A stretch of DNA of 64,000 bases from Chrysophaeum taylorii (GCA_029834535.1 JAQMWT010000042.1:31019-95018), one strand, 5' to 3'. Shown: positions 52,488 to 64,000, numbered from the stretch's first letter. The notes: generated by a model not told the origin, from the sequence alone. Numbers and translations: made by a program.

Positions 52488-54933
52488 GTTGTTCACTTCG
52501 GCTGACGGCCTGACCCTGACCTCTGATGAGCGAAGTCGAGCCGCGCTACCTGGAGGTGGAGGATAATGTTGATGATGAGGAGAATACGCGGAACAGAAGG
52601 AGGAGCACAAGAACGAGCCGATTGCGACGTCGATGCTGACGTGGAACACACCCGGCAAAAGTGGACGATCAACCAGGTCCAAGGTGTGGGACTCCGTGCG
52701 TCGACTGAAGGAACATCATCCTGACCGCGTCAGTGGGAAGGCGACGCATGTGTATCCTGTGCTGGGAGCGCCTGAAGGTGACGAGAGACTTCAAGAAAGG
52801 CACGTGGCAGACGACCAAGGCTCTTGCCCACTTCAAGTCTGCGCATCCGGAGGACGAGCTGGGACGTCAACACCTCACCAAGAAACAGAAGACAGACCAA
52901 GAAAAGGGCGTTATGACGGCAGTGGGCGTTGTGGCAGCCTCGAAGGTAAATCGGATATTACGAGATACTTCATGGCCATGCCCAGCCAGGCAAAGCACTC
53001 TTCCCAGATGGCGTTCTCGGCTCGGCACTATGTGTACACGTCACAGCGGATTTCCAAGCGCACCTTCGACGACGAAGATCATCGCAACCTACTTGAGGCG
53101 TATTACCGCGGCGGTGGCGGGAAGGCAATGCCCGTTCATGACTCGAAAGGCGCTGTTTGAATGGTGGACGCTGAATATCGTTGCTTTGTTCGAATCTTGA
53201 AGCACGTCGTTACGGAGTGTTATGAAGCGGCTTTCGGCAATCCATTCGCCCAGGTGCTGCATGACGGCGGGACACTCAAGGATAAGTTCAAGCGACAGGC
53301 CATTGGCCTATCCTTCATCTGGCCCGATTGAGTGGCGTCGAGACGGTGCGCACGGGCCTCGTTCCAGCTGACGACGGAACCGATTCCGGCACGGCTTCTC
53401 TGCTCCGTTCTGTGGGCGCGGAGCGTGCGGGAATCGACATCGATTTGGCGGCCGCAACCATTGTTCAAGACCGGGCTGCAATTGGCGTCGCCGAAGAATT
53501 TTTGTTGAGGTCGAAGCGCGTGACATGCGATATCTCAAAAATCTCGGCAGCGGCATGTGGCGACTTGACACAATCCAGAGGCAAGCAGGTGATCAATCCA
53601 TTCCCAGCTGGCCAGGAGCTGCTGAACAGTGCCCACGATGGAGCCAAGTTCTTTTCATACGGCACACGTTTGAAGGATCTGCATGCGCTTTTGCCATTAC
53701 AGCCGGGGAAATCGCCAAAGCTCAAGCTCGACCTCAATAAGACGAGGTTCCGGGCGCGATACCAACTTATTCGTTCCTTGCTGCGTATGCACCACGTGCC
53801 CAAACTGTACGCGGCTACCAACATTGGACTCCCCTGGACAATCAGTGATGAGCAATGGGTGGCGTTGGCTGAATTCGAGGCGATTTTTGCTATAACGGAT
53901 GAGGCCGTTGTTTTGTGCAACATGAACACTTATACCTGGGGGCGTGCGCCGCATTGATCAAGCACATCATGATCGAGTCTCTGCGAGCTGGGACGCTAGA
54001 AGTCATTAATCTCCCGAACATAACTGCGAAATCCATGCCACGTAAGACTGTCGATGTTGACGACCTCAGCGAGACCGGCAAAATCTGTCTTGACCGGGCT
54101 ATTCTCGAATGTGAGCGTCGGTTTTGCGGGAATAATGAAAACTACGTGCGTCACCTCGACTACGAATTCAACGATCGCGAGCTGATTGCCTTCCTTCTTG
54201 ACTTTCGGACTATCAACTGCCGGCACCTGTCGTCCAATCAGAGAGCTCAGGCCAGGAAGTTGCTCAAGGAAGAATATGTGATTTACGCACGGACTGCATT
54301 CCATCACGAAAAGGCAAAGACTTCCTCCGAGTCTGCGCCGCCCTCTGCGCGCCTGCCCAGTCTCTTGGCGGCACTCGACGCCCGACGCTTGGGACGACAT
54401 TAGTGGCGACTTGCCTTCTTTGCTATGCCTGAGAACCAGATGCCCGATTTCAATGTGGAGTTTGAACAGGTCTTCACTCAATGGATCAGGCTGTCGAGAT
54501 CGCTCAACTGGAAAGAGCATTATCCTGAACTTAGAAGAATGATGAAGTCGGCTTCACAGATCTGGCTGTGCTCGATGTTAGAAAGCTGTATCGACCGCTC
54601 ACCAAGGAGCAGTATGGGTTCCTTGCGGACATGGCGAGAGCCTCTAAGGGTTCAATTGGTACACATGGCGCGCAGAGCTACTGTGAGCGCTGCCTGAGCA
54701 TTGGAAATCTTGTCCTGACTGAGGGAAACACGTTGCTCAGCGCGGACGAGACGGACAAAGTTGCCCTACTGCGCATGAACAAGAATTTCATTGCGGCGGC
54801 CCGGATTAAGTGCAGGGACCTCGCCGAGACCGAGTTCAAAAACGCCGAGAGCACCATCCCCGAAGACTCTTCGGAGATGGAGGTTGATGAGGAAGAACCA
54901 GACGAAGATACCGAGGTCGTTCACATCGCCTAA
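52488..54933 (+). pseudogene. hAT transposase with BED zinc finger
   Basis: Pieces in shifting frames: acidic start (52,540-52,680), then a BED-type finger MCILCWERLK...ALAHFKSAH (about 52,745-52,850), a body with RYFMAMPSQAKHSS, VLHDGGTLKDKFKRQAIGLS (about 53,255), WVALAEFEAIFAITDEAVV (about 53,858) and LIKHIMIESLRAGTLEVINL, and the dimerisation domain YGFLADMARASKGS, SYCERCLSIGNLVLTEGN, KVALLRMNKNF (54,610-54,795). The order and the C-terminal domain (S..ER..S..G.......L) identify hAT. The catalytic Asp/Asp/Glu could not be placed with certainty. At least four frame breaks or stops make it inactive. An acidic tail follows to 54,933. Confidence 0.78.
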
Positions 54934-55218
54934 AGTAAGAAACACTGAACCCCATCCACGGTAACTCCTCCTTCGCCCCGAAACGCGAAAGAATCTAAGA
55001 GCACCAGACCTAGGCAATAGCGCGCGGGGGGCATGGAACTGACGGGGCGCGACAGGGACCGGCGCTGGCGTTAAAAAATAATAAACAAAGTGGCGTTCAC
55101 TTCACAAAGGTTCACGATGGCCACGTAGGGTGACGTGTTCACTTCAAATCACTCCACCAGTATTGCGTGGCTGGTGAAGTGGTTCACGTTCACTTGCTGA
55201 AGTGAATTCCCAACGCTG

Positions 55219-56019
55219 TTTATATACTGTCAAGCTCCGCACGAAGTTGACACGCGTAAGACTGTGCGCACGCGTTTGTGTGATCTAGTAACATGCTTGG
55301 GTTCGGGATCGAGTGCGTGTGGCCAGGCGTACTGCTGGTGATGCACAAATTACTGCCCTCGACGGCAGGCACCCTCTGTATTACTCACTGAGTTGTATTT
55401 ACACATGGATTATAATACCTTGTTGGTGAGCAATTCCTCCAGGCTCAGCGCTTCTGGTATACTCCAGGAGTCAAGGAGCGTATTCCCCTGAGGGCAGGCG
55501 TGTTTCTTGTCTTAGGCGACGTGAACGACCTCGGTATCTTCGTCTTGTTCTTCCTCATCAAACCCCATCTCCGCAAGTCTGGGGATGGTGCATCCGGCGT
55601 TTTTGAACTTGGTCTCGGCGAGATCGCTATGCTTGATCCGGGCCGCCGCAACGAAGTTCTTCTTCATGTGCAGTAGGGCAACTTTGTCCGTTTCGTCTGC
55701 GCCGAGCAACACGTTTCTCTGGTTTATCATCCAGATTCGCCGGGCGTGTTCGACGTCAGCATCGACGTCGGCTTTTTCTTGTGCTTCTCCTTCTGTTCCG
55801 CGTTTTCCTCCTCATCATCAACATTATCCTCCACATCCGGTAGCACGGCTCGACTTCGCTCATCAGACGGGTCAGGGTCAGGCCGTCAGCCAAAGTGAAT
55901 GAATATGAAGTGAACACTGGACTTCAGACACAAAATTTCGGTGAAGTGAAGTGAAATGAAGTGAAGTGAACCAAATTCAGTGAGCCTAGTGAATTGAGCC
56001 CAGTGAATTCCCAACACTG
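55219..56019 (-). mobile_element. Repeat Z and deleted hAT (right arm)
   Basis: Mirror of 50,121-50,912. Z lies at about 55,219-55,505 and the deleted hAT at about 55,505-56,019, ending GAATTCCCAACACTG at 56,019. The flanks gtcaaaag (56,020) and cttttgac (50,113) are inverted rather than direct, so they are part of the large inverted repeat and not a target-site duplication. Confidence 0.72.
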
Positions 56020-56936
56020 GTCAAAAGCCTTCTGCTAAGCTTCTCTCTGACTTGGCTCCTACTTTAGAAATACTACGCAAAAATTTTCCTCACTACTGTG
56101 GCACTAGTATTTACTTGTCTGTCACATGTCGCCCAGATATTACTAGTTTAGGCAACAAATGCTGCAAGGGTATACAACCCTGAGCAGACCCACCTTCTGC
56201 ACTTATATGTTTTACTTCGCTATTTGAAGGGTACTCCGATGATTCTCTCGACTATTCATCCGACAGCCCCTCTACTACGCCCTTTATTCAGCATCTGATC
56301 AGCACATATTCTGAACTGCATCATCCTCGTTCACCCATTATTTGTTTTACTGATGCCAGTTTCGCTGACCGTTCTGACCCTCGCTTAAGATCTCATTCTG
56401 GTGCATGTATTTTCGTCTTGGCAATCTCGTATTCTGGTCTAGCAAACAAAACTCTTACTGCCAAAAGCACCATGGAAGCCGAACTCATCGCCGCCAGCGC
56501 AGCCGCCGATGAATGTCCGTGGTTCCACAAGTCTTCACCCTTATTTGTTTTCACGTGATCAAGCTCATATTCCCCTGCTTATTGATAACGCTAGCGCATT
56601 ACATGTCGCTAATCACCCTAAAGTCAGTGCTCCCTCTCGTCATATCAACTTACGAGAATTTCGCATTCGTGACTACCAGGCCAACTCAGTCATTCGCCCT
56701 CTCTGGTGTCCTACTCACTACCAGGTCGCTGATCACTTTTCCAAGCTTCTTCCACGCAACTTTTTCCACAAGTTCAAAAACGCCTACGGTGTTCACTCTA
56801 CGTCTTCTTCCCCACCATCTCATCAAGCTACTCTTTCTGCTACTCTTCCACCGTACGATTCCGTCCAGAATATCTATATTCTTGTCGATGGCAAGTCGCT
56901 TCCTGCTTAGTTTGATCCAGATTTCGCTCACCGAGT
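56020..56936 (+). pseudogene. Copia-2 RT/RNase H end (right arm)
   Basis: Fuller than the left-arm copy. It has HLLHLYVLLRYLKGT-type sequence near 56,200, TLTAKSTMEAELIAASAAAD (about 56,455-56,510), then DNASALHVANHPKVSAPSRH, INLREFRIRDYQ, RPLWCPTHYQVADHFSKLLP (56,588-56,750) and DGKSLPA with a TAG at about 56,908. The histidine/valine-rich end (VHVPT..QVAD.FTK-like) is the standard copia terminus. One or two frameshifts remain near 56,540. Confidence 0.78.
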
Positions 56937-57250
56937 TCAATCTGTGAGGGCGTAGAGATAGAAAATTTGATTTAGGGTTAGTACCCCCTATCCTATAGTT
57001 ATTCCCTTGACTCTAGCACCATTTGATTTAAGAAAACGCTGTGTTATTCACACCGGCTGTCCTCGTTTAGGAGACAGATTCGAGGGCAGACCTGCTGAAG
57101 GGTAACACAGTTGAAATTACTTTCTCTAAAAAATACGCGCTTTATTTGTAGCGTACTGTTCATATTACTCACGCACATGCGAACCCTTCTTCATATGTGT
57201 TGTTTCTGTTATAAACCCTCTAACCTACCGTCATAGGTTATACCATCCCA
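56937..57250 (+). repeat. LTR-like region of copia-2 (right arm)
   Basis: Starts at tctgtgagggcgtagagata, purine-rich and thus a likely polypurine tract, after the RNase H stop. It continues to the conserved gtcataggttataccatccc just before gag. Counterpart of 49,131-49,436. Precise ends unknown. Confidence 0.5.
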
Positions 57251-58215
57251 AATCAAGTCCCACTAAATGCTCCAAGCATGTCACAGTCAAAGTCAAAGCC
57301 CGTCTCTACGACGGATATATTAAAATAGAACAACCGTTAGTCAAACTGAACGATGGCTTGCGTTTCCAAGATAATCCACGAAGGCCAGTCTTCAGAGATG
57401 CTTCGCAGGCACTTAACCTTCACACGTGGGTGCATTGTTCACTTTTGACTCTTACGAAGGTTTTATTCGTAACGCTCCAGACTATAACAACCTTCTGGAT
57501 GCTGCCGTCGAAGATCTTCAGCACATGGCAAAGCCAACAAACGCAGGCACTTATTTGCCTGGTGCTTATGCTCTTCCTGGCACCCGCATATAACTCATCA
57601 TCCGAACGGATGACGAGCGTAACAATTTGACACGCTTGTTTTTCCGCGACGAGTATAATCTCGTACGACCTGAAGTTTGAAGTCAAACGGATTCTACAAT
57701 TCCCTAGGTCCATTGTTTATGCCCCGTCTTTAACTGACATAGCCTACAGGGTCTTTCAAAAGGTTGGATTAAACATTCCGAGACCTATGCCGGCTTCCTG
57801 TTCGTGTTCTTTAATATCGATTCCGTCGACAAGCCGCCTCTTGCCATATGGGCAGAGTTGAAAGCTGTATGCGCTAAGTGCACATCCCAATAAAACAGAA
57901 CTATCGCTCTCTTGGCTTGGTATAATTATGAAACCGCATATTCTACGGATGTGTCGAACTTGAATTTCAGTATAACCGCATGTCTTTAAATGTTATATGT
58001 ATGCACATGTGTGTTTGTTGAACAACTTCTCGCTTTTCAGACTCAGGCAAATCGACTTAATCCAGAAGAAGCCTCTATCCAACTCAGTAGCTCTATACTT
58101 GTGCAAAAAGCGCAGGAGGCGATTTAAAGAAACTATTCTGATCACGAACGCTACTCGCAGTCCTTGCTTGAATGGTGCAAACTTCGAAACTCGTTCTAGC
58201 AAAAACTAGGGACCC
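57251..58215 (+). pseudogene. Copia-2 gag, 5' part (right arm)
   Basis: Same order as the left arm but with more small losses: LNDGLRF (about 57,345), RLFFRDEYNLVRPE, the segment around cttcctgttcgtgttcttta (57,793), and NLNFSITACL where the left arm has ELEFQYNRMSL. For example ggtcatcgctcaactgaatctac is reduced to ggattctac near 57,690. All frames are broken. Confidence 0.68.
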
Positions 58216-58225
58216 TAATACCCTC

Positions 58226-58511
58226 CGGGCATCCGCCCTCCCGGCGTAGGTTGGCACCTATTTGGCTCCCGGGCGGGCCGGTTGGCAGCCGGAACGTTCG
58301 CAGTGGGACGGGGTATGGCCGGGGGCGCAGACGGAAGGTTATCGACGAGTTGGTTGTCAGTCACATCGCGGTCTCCTCGTCGCATGGCGACAAGCTTGAT
58401 CACTCCGCCGACCCACCTTTCGGCGCCCCTCGTCTACAGGCCCGTGATTCCGGACTGGCTCCTGCCGGCCTGGCTCCCATGCTCGGGAGGTCTGAAGATT
58501 AGTTAGTTAGT
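58226..58511 (+). mobile_element. SINE in copia-2 gag (right arm)
   Basis: 286 bp between direct repeats taataccctc at 58,216-58,225 and 58,512-58,521, ending in ttag units. Same site as 47,777-48,069. The 5' end reads cgggcatccgccctcccggc; tggcagccgg and cgttcgcagtg are weak A-box and B-box candidates. Confidence 0.9.
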
Positions 58512-58521
58512 TAATACCCTC

Positions 58522-60110
58522 AAGCTCACGGATCCTAACGATGTGCGTCCTTTGCTTGAATATCTGCTTCAAGCGTACAATAACACAAAATGTATCACGC
58601 AACGTCGATTGGAGAAGCCCTCCTCATGGGTGCCTTTCATTCCTGGAGCTACTTCATCTAAACCTTCGAAGGTAATGGACACCATTCAGTCCCATAAAAG
58701 TCTCGAAGGCACATATTCTCTCATGGCGACTGCTACTGGTAAACCTGGCTTTAATTCGCGTAATTTGCGCAATGCGAAAGAGTCTTCCTCGATCTCTCCA
58801 AGTACTTCGCATCGTCCCTATCAATTACAATACGGGAGAAAACTTTGATAGACCGTTGCACCCGCAACTGATCGTCGTTCACGCTCTAATGTGTCTATAA
58901 TGGACAGAGCGGCGTATCAGACAACCGCCTCAAGCACCTCTTTCGCAAGCTCCAAGACGCCAATCCAACTCCTTCTGCGGATGTTAAGACTGTGCAGGAG
59001 GATGACAACAAGTACCCTATGGACTGCTGCCTCTCAGGCATCGACGCAGACCCTTGACCCTGAGGAAGCTTCTAACGTGCAACTCTATATGTCACGGGTT
59101 GACTCCATGTCCGACGCTATAGCGGGTCTTCTTGATCCCAGCTCTTCCGTCTCCGTCCCTGATGAAAAAGCTGATGAATGCTTCTGCTCCTACAGCGTCC
59201 CCCAGTGATGCGGGGCAGAGGGGGCACACTATGAGGAAGCTATTCCAGACTAACTGTCAGTGATGCAGACATCGACAATCTCCCGCAAACTCTCCTGCAG
59301 CGCGTTAACGCTAAAGCCCAAAATGCTGTTGTTCGTCGCAATGCTCTGGAAGCTCCACCTAAAACTGATGACAACAAGAAGAGACCCCCGATGATGAAGA
59401 TGAGGAAGATGACACAGGCCCGCTAAGTCACTTCCAAAGCTGCCTTAATAATGCTTTCACCCTGGTAGTCACTCCTTCCGACCAAACACAGCTCTTCCTA
59501 ACCAAGTATGTTTTCGGTCGAAGCTCAACACGTGCGTGTTATGCAATCATGTTAAAACTGTACAATGAGTGCGATCTCCCAATTATGACGGGATATGCGG
59601 ATACCTGTGCTTCTCATCGCGTGGTTAATTTTCGTCGTTATGCGGATCCCTTGCACATTATAAAGTTGCTTGGTTCATTATCGCCCGCTATCCTGACTGC
59701 TACTCACAGCATAACCCACGCTATGATCATACGGACCGTGATACCAGCTCTGCGTAAATATCCTGAAGTGGGCTACGTGAAGTTAGATGTCGCGTTGTAT
59801 CTTCCAAAGCGAAACCAGAATCTCGACCTCGATCTGCATATAATCAGCATGCCTCAATGGGGGTGAAGATAAGCTTGCTATTCATCTCTACGGCAGTGAA
59901 TTCAAAGGTCAATCCAACATCACCAGCAATATTGATGATATGCGGATTCCGCTGTTCTGACTGGAAAACGTGCTCCCCACGCTTCCTATCTACTCGCTGC
60001 AGCAGCTAAGGCGCGAAAGATGGAGCTTCGTTCTTTACAGTTCAAACTCTGTCCATTCAACGAACACCGCGAAATGCAGGGACTATATACTAGCTGCCTG
60101 AACGAGTGAT
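58522..60110 (+). pseudogene. Copia-2 gag end and protease (right arm)
   Basis: Contains GTYSLMATATGKPGFNSRNL (58,715), SNVQLYMSRVDSMSDAIAGL (59,080) and MTGYADTCASHRVVNFRRY (59,585), again D-T-C, with YPEVGYVKLDVALYL (about 59,760) and LDLHIISMPQWG. The block 59,210-59,440 is much more diverged from the left arm than its surroundings. Frameshifts throughout. Confidence 0.7.
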
Positions 60111-61030
60111 CTATATTCCTTGGTACAAAGCCATCCTTCCGTCCATGTATTCCCAGCACCTATACATTCGTAAACGACTGTCGCCGCCTTTGTGACACAC
60201 AGACTTGATCCCCGTCACCTCTGCACCTAGTTCCCGCGCTCCCACATTAACCCTTCTTTGCGCTGGCTTGTCCACTCCTGCCTTTCTGGCTTGTGCCACT
60301 AATGACTCGCACATCAACGTCAACGTCGAAGTTCTTGTTGAGAGCGACGAAAGTATCACGCATGCTACGTTCACGGTTTGGCAACTCCATCGAGATTTTT
60401 CCATCTCTCCCTAGATTTCTAACCTATCTTCATCGTGCTTCGGGAAGGAGCGCGCTGAGTACTACACGGATATTGTGGAACTAACATCCCCGTGTACGAA
60501 GAAAGCGTTATCAACAGGAGAGTCATCTCGACTTTCGAGCGAGATATGGACGATTCTTTATTTCCAAGTGCTCTTAGCGTCCTGGAACTCATCAAACCTC
60601 TGGTTCTCCTTATGGAGATGAGGCCACCGCACAGTCCTTCCTATGAGGACCATATCAGAGTCGCTAGTTTGCTCTTCTCCTCAATGCACTACACTGAGGA
60701 CGTATGTGACCGCTTCCCTTGCTATCTATGTGGGGATTATCAGCCTAGGGAAGATGGATCCTCGTGGCCCGCAGATATAATTCCGGACCCATCGATCTGT
60801 TCTCTTGGCCCCACGCGTCTCACTTCTTTGGTTGACATTGCTGATAACAGCAACGCTATAAACCGAAAGCTATATGTCGATGAAGATTGGACGCAAGTTT
60901 TCCCTGATGCATATTATGTATCAAGCCCTTTCGGTGCTTTTGATCGTATCGGATATGTCAACTGTTGTTGAACTGGAGAGCTTAACTATGCTCTTTCAAC
61001 GTCTTCATTCACATAAAGCAACTGAGCATG
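60111..61030 (+). pseudogene. Copia-2 C5-cytosine DNA methyltransferase (right arm)
   Basis: Motif I, TLLCAGLSTPAFLACATND (about 60,250), then a break, the motif IV segment cggatattgtggaactaaca followed by tccccgtgtacg (60,468), motif VI, KPLVLLMEMRPPHS (about 60,600), and CGDYQPRE (about 60,730), where one lost base shifts the frame inside motif VIII. Copy of 45,206-46,068. It ends at the same point, before integrase. Confidence 0.75.
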
Positions 61031-61225
61031 GACGATGTTAATTATTAGAGAAGGTGTAACCGCCGTGTCACCTTCGGCAGAGCTAAGAGCAGTTAGTTTG
61101 CCCTTCTATTCTCTCCTTAGACGAAGGACAGAACGGCGTGATAACACAGCGAAATCTTGTTTTACTATTGTGAAAAGGGAAAACTAACCCTGGATGAAAC
61201 TTTTCATCTACGCCCTCAGGCGGAA
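61031..61225 (-). repeat. LTR-like border between copia-2 and element X (right arm)
   Basis: Mirror of 44,991-45,205: ctctccttagacgaaggaca to ttttcatctacgccctcagg. See the left-arm entry; ends unresolved. Confidence 0.48.
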
Positions 61226-64000
61226 ACCTCTACAAACAAAACAAATGTCTGGCCAAAGACAAAGAAAGGTGAGTTCGAAGGAGGCGTGTGGGGATAGGTG
61301 TGCGACGTACACGAGAGGTATGGAGAGTGAGATAGATGAATAGATACGCAGGTGAAGTATGGTAATAAAGGAGAAAGTGCGCAAAGTAGAACGCAGAATA
61401 AATTGGAAGAGGTGGCAAAGTGAGAAGGAGAAAGCGAGACGAGGCGGCGAATAAGCAGCAAGCGGAAAGTATCGAGTGCAAAGAGTGAGGCTGTGGATAA
61501 GAGTGCTAGATGAGTGAAATGCAAAACAAGGTGAATGCGACAATAGAAATCGCGACAATAGAAATCAGATCATCCGGTGGGATTGATAAGAGAAGGACTG
61601 ATGTGACAATATCGCGAAAATGATGCTAAATACAATGCGGAAGTAAACGAATTGTGTAATGTCGTGAGGATTCCATGATGTATACGGGCAGTTGAGTTGA
61701 TCCTAAGTGATAGTGATTGATGGATCATAAAAATATTCTATGGTGTAGAGATGTGCTGATAAACATGTAACGATGTGACTGAGCGGTAGCGTTATCCCAT
61801 GAATATATGTGCATTTAACCAAATCGGTGACATGGTAAGTTAATCGTCGTTGCGATAGCCTGGAGATGTAAGAACCAGGATTGTCTGTCACATACGTGTC
61901 GAAGCTGTTGTCCTGAGTGCAGCGTGCACCTGCTAAACGTCCTATATAAAATGCGGAAAATCGTGATCGATGTCGATGGCGGGAATCGTCTGGGGTTGGC
62001 AAAGAAAGAAATGAGAACTCTAAAGAGAATTTTTATAGGTGTTGAGCCTTGTTGATAGTCCTGGATCATAGCTGTAGACCTGCGATTGTGGTCTGGTGGA
62101 GGTTGCCGTTTGCTATCATCAAGGATGATTGGACTGGGACCGGAGGCTGCGAGTATATTCCGTGCGACGGTGGATACCGACGTATCCTTGGCAGAAGAGT
62201 CAGTCGTCAGGGACATGCTGAAGGTGATGGACTGTGCGAAGCATTGTCCTAGTTTGGAGAGCTGACTTCGAATGCATGGTCGGAGTCGTATCCTATTCGG
62301 CAAAGTAATCCTGAGTCGGACGTGGTCCAGAATTCATTTCGTGTCCGGTCGTTTTCACCATAATCAAACTCCCCTTGATGTACAAACGCGAGTGAGCGCG
62401 GTGCATCCCTGGTTGTGCAGTGAAAAGGTGTGACATTCGACAGAAGGGGGACGTCGATATGTGCAGTATACAACGTGGAGGGAGCTGGGGTGTCAAGAGA
62501 ATGAAGCTGTGGACGGGAGATGTCCGAAGAGTGAATCTGATGTGACACAATGGCCATAGTGCGAGGACTGTCCGATAAGAATGAGTCGTGCGAGACTGAG
62601 AGGGTGTGCGGGAATAAAGGAAGAGATAGGCATGGCTTCCCTTGATTCATAACACAGCTGGGTGGAGTATGCAGTGCGGCAGTGACATTCGGTAGAATGC
62701 TGAGAGCAGAGCGCGTGTCCAACCTGTGAAGATTGGGGTTATCCTCGCGGCGCTACGGAAATGTCGACTGGGTGCGAATCGCAATGGCAGCTGTTGGCAT
62801 AGAGTTCTGCAAGATGGAACCTGCAGTGTGAACGGAGAGGAGCGAGCCGGGTGCGTCAAGAGAGCATAATATGCGAGTGCAGTCTGAGCTGTGTCCGAGG
62901 CAGAATTCTGACAGTAATGTCGATAGATGCGAATCGTGGACAGAACTGGGCGAGGATGTCGCGTGCAGTCGTGCTGTAACCGAACCATAGGGTGCAGAGC
63001 TTCAACGTCAAGCATAGTGCTGGGAGGTGAAAAGAGGCGAGGAGGGAACTCTGCGTGCGGCTATCGTTTTGTGGCGGCATTTGTTGCGCGAGTTTGGCGA
63101 TAACTGCGACATGTTGCGTTGGCATGACAGAACTTCATTTGCATATGGCAGCACACAGGGTGAGATCGAGTGAGCTGGCGAGCTGTGACCTGCAAGAGAC
63201 TGACGGAAGAGCGTGGGAGGCTCAGAATTGCATTGATGACGGAACTTAGTGTCATCACAAATCGTCGGAAATCGGATCGTCGGGAATCGCGTCAAAGCGT
63301 GGAGGAACGACGAGTGCTCATCCGGTCTTGTCGTGTGACAGAGGTCCGTAGGCCTCAGTACGTGCCTTTAAGCGAGCTCCGATGTAGCCAGAGTAGCCAT
63401 GAAGCGACCGATACGAGTCGTAACAGGAGGTGTGGTGGTGACGCGCGCCGTAATTTGAACTTGGTGGAAATCTTCGAATTGCCGGTGAGGCTGAGAGACG
63501 GTGGTTGCGGAACGAGCGCAGAACCGGGCGGCGGTCGGAGGGGCGCGTAAGCGGTGACTGAAAGGGCAGCGTGTGTTGAACCTGACACAAGGGATGTTCG
63601 GGTATCGTACTGTGCAACAGGCGATCGTGCATCTCCGTTGACTGTGAGCATGAAGAGCTATGTGGGTAGTCTAAACCGAGAGGGCGGCGAGCGTGCCGTC
63701 GCGAGTGCGCAGGAGAGCCTGTGCGGTGTCTGGGCTGTAATCGGAATATGACGTTTGACGTCGTACAAGGCGATGGGAACTGAATCAGACGTGATAGAGC
63801 TGGCTAACAGTGCGGGAAGCGGCATGTCGGGGTGACGCTCAGATAGGTTGGTGGAACCCAGTCCACGTCTATCTTGGTTGCAGTATGTGGTGGTACCATG
63901 AGCGTAAACATATGACAAGAAGAGAATGCTTTCGTCCCGAGAGAATGCGGTATAGTCGCATGGGACGGTTGCATCTTGTCTCTGCTGCAGTCAATAGCTA
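61226..64000 (-). mobile_element. Element X 3' part (right arm), cut by window end
   Basis: Mirror of 42,027-44,990. On this strand it is G-rich and C-poor. Many small losses relative to the left arm break all frames, so reading frames give no support for a conserved protein here. The last base pairs with 42,027. Confidence 0.6.

Larger units (their letters stand above)
54590..64000 (-). repeat. Right arm of the large inverted repeat
   Basis: Reverse complement of 42,027-51,533. Some segments are almost identical except for many 1-6-base losses (62,640-63,060 against 43,020-43,430, where I counted about ten small gaps and almost no substitutions). Others, such as 59,210-59,440 against 46,800-47,050, differ by roughly one base in ten. 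The arm runs off the window. Confidence 0.9.

Noticed and set aside
50113-56027. 8-base target-site duplication of the hAT element
   Set aside because: The flanks cttttgac and gtcaaaag are reverse complements and so belong to the large inverted repeat.
42027-64000. Organelle-type inverted repeat (plastid)
   Set aside because: The arms contain transposons and no rRNA or tRNA genes.

Overview
This is a eukaryotic nuclear window, probably from an alga or other protist. The evidence is a mitochondrial-type PDK/BCKDK kinase gene, LTR retrotransposons of both major superfamilies, Helitron, hAT, LINE and SINE sequences, and no bacterial operons. The lineage cannot be fixed from the sequence; an intron-poor microalga or red alga would fit. 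Only one convincing host gene is visible (3,233-4,603). It encodes a protein kinase of the pyruvate/branched-chain dehydrogenase kinase family with an EF-hand inserted between its helical bundle and its ATPase domain. Almost everything else is nested mobile DNA.

Layout. 1-3,173: Helitron helicase fragments flank the 3' end of a Ty3/gypsy element (integrase, then LTR start) that carries a SINE. 3,233-4,603: the kinase gene. 4,604-6,596: small tandem repeats, a LINE 5' fragment and a decayed minus-strand gene. 6,597-13,840: Ty3/gypsy element A (LTR, coiled-coil/zinc-finger gag, RS-rich and acidic stretch, DTG protease, C5 DNA methyltransferase, start of RT), cut by Ty1/copia element 1. 13,841-25,692: copia-1, minus strand, with both LTRs, a primer site matching the anticodon arm of initiator tRNA-Met, gag, an aspartic protease with D-S-C instead of D-S-G, a C5 DNA methyltransferase, integrase, RT, RNase H and an extra 3' reading frame. 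25,693-31,736: unknown Pro-rich element X copy A (with a SINE), then a truncated third copia (gag with two zinc knuckles, protease, pre-integrase). 31,737-38,736: Helitron 3' end, LINE 5' part, gypsy copy B. 38,737-45,000: X copy B. 42,027-64,000: an inverted repeat of about 9.5 kb per arm around a 3-kb centre of hAT transposase and Helitron sequence. Each arm holds X, a second copia (copia-2, also with a methyltransferase and a D-T-C protease) and a SINE at the same site.

The most interesting system is retrotransposon-encoded DNA methylation. A C5-cytosine methyltransferase domain lies downstream of the protease in two copia families and in a gypsy family in the same 64 kb. In copia-1 a peptide motif T-x-x-[ST]-L-N-Y, conserved almost base for base, occurs five times, close to the domain borders. 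It looks like the set of polyprotein cleavage sites and would release a protease-methyltransferase unit, integrase, RT-RNase H and one or two extra 3' products. Retrotransposon DNMTs are known from dinoflagellates and charophytes; the architecture here, with two superfamilies and an unusual protease triad, is worth comparing with those.
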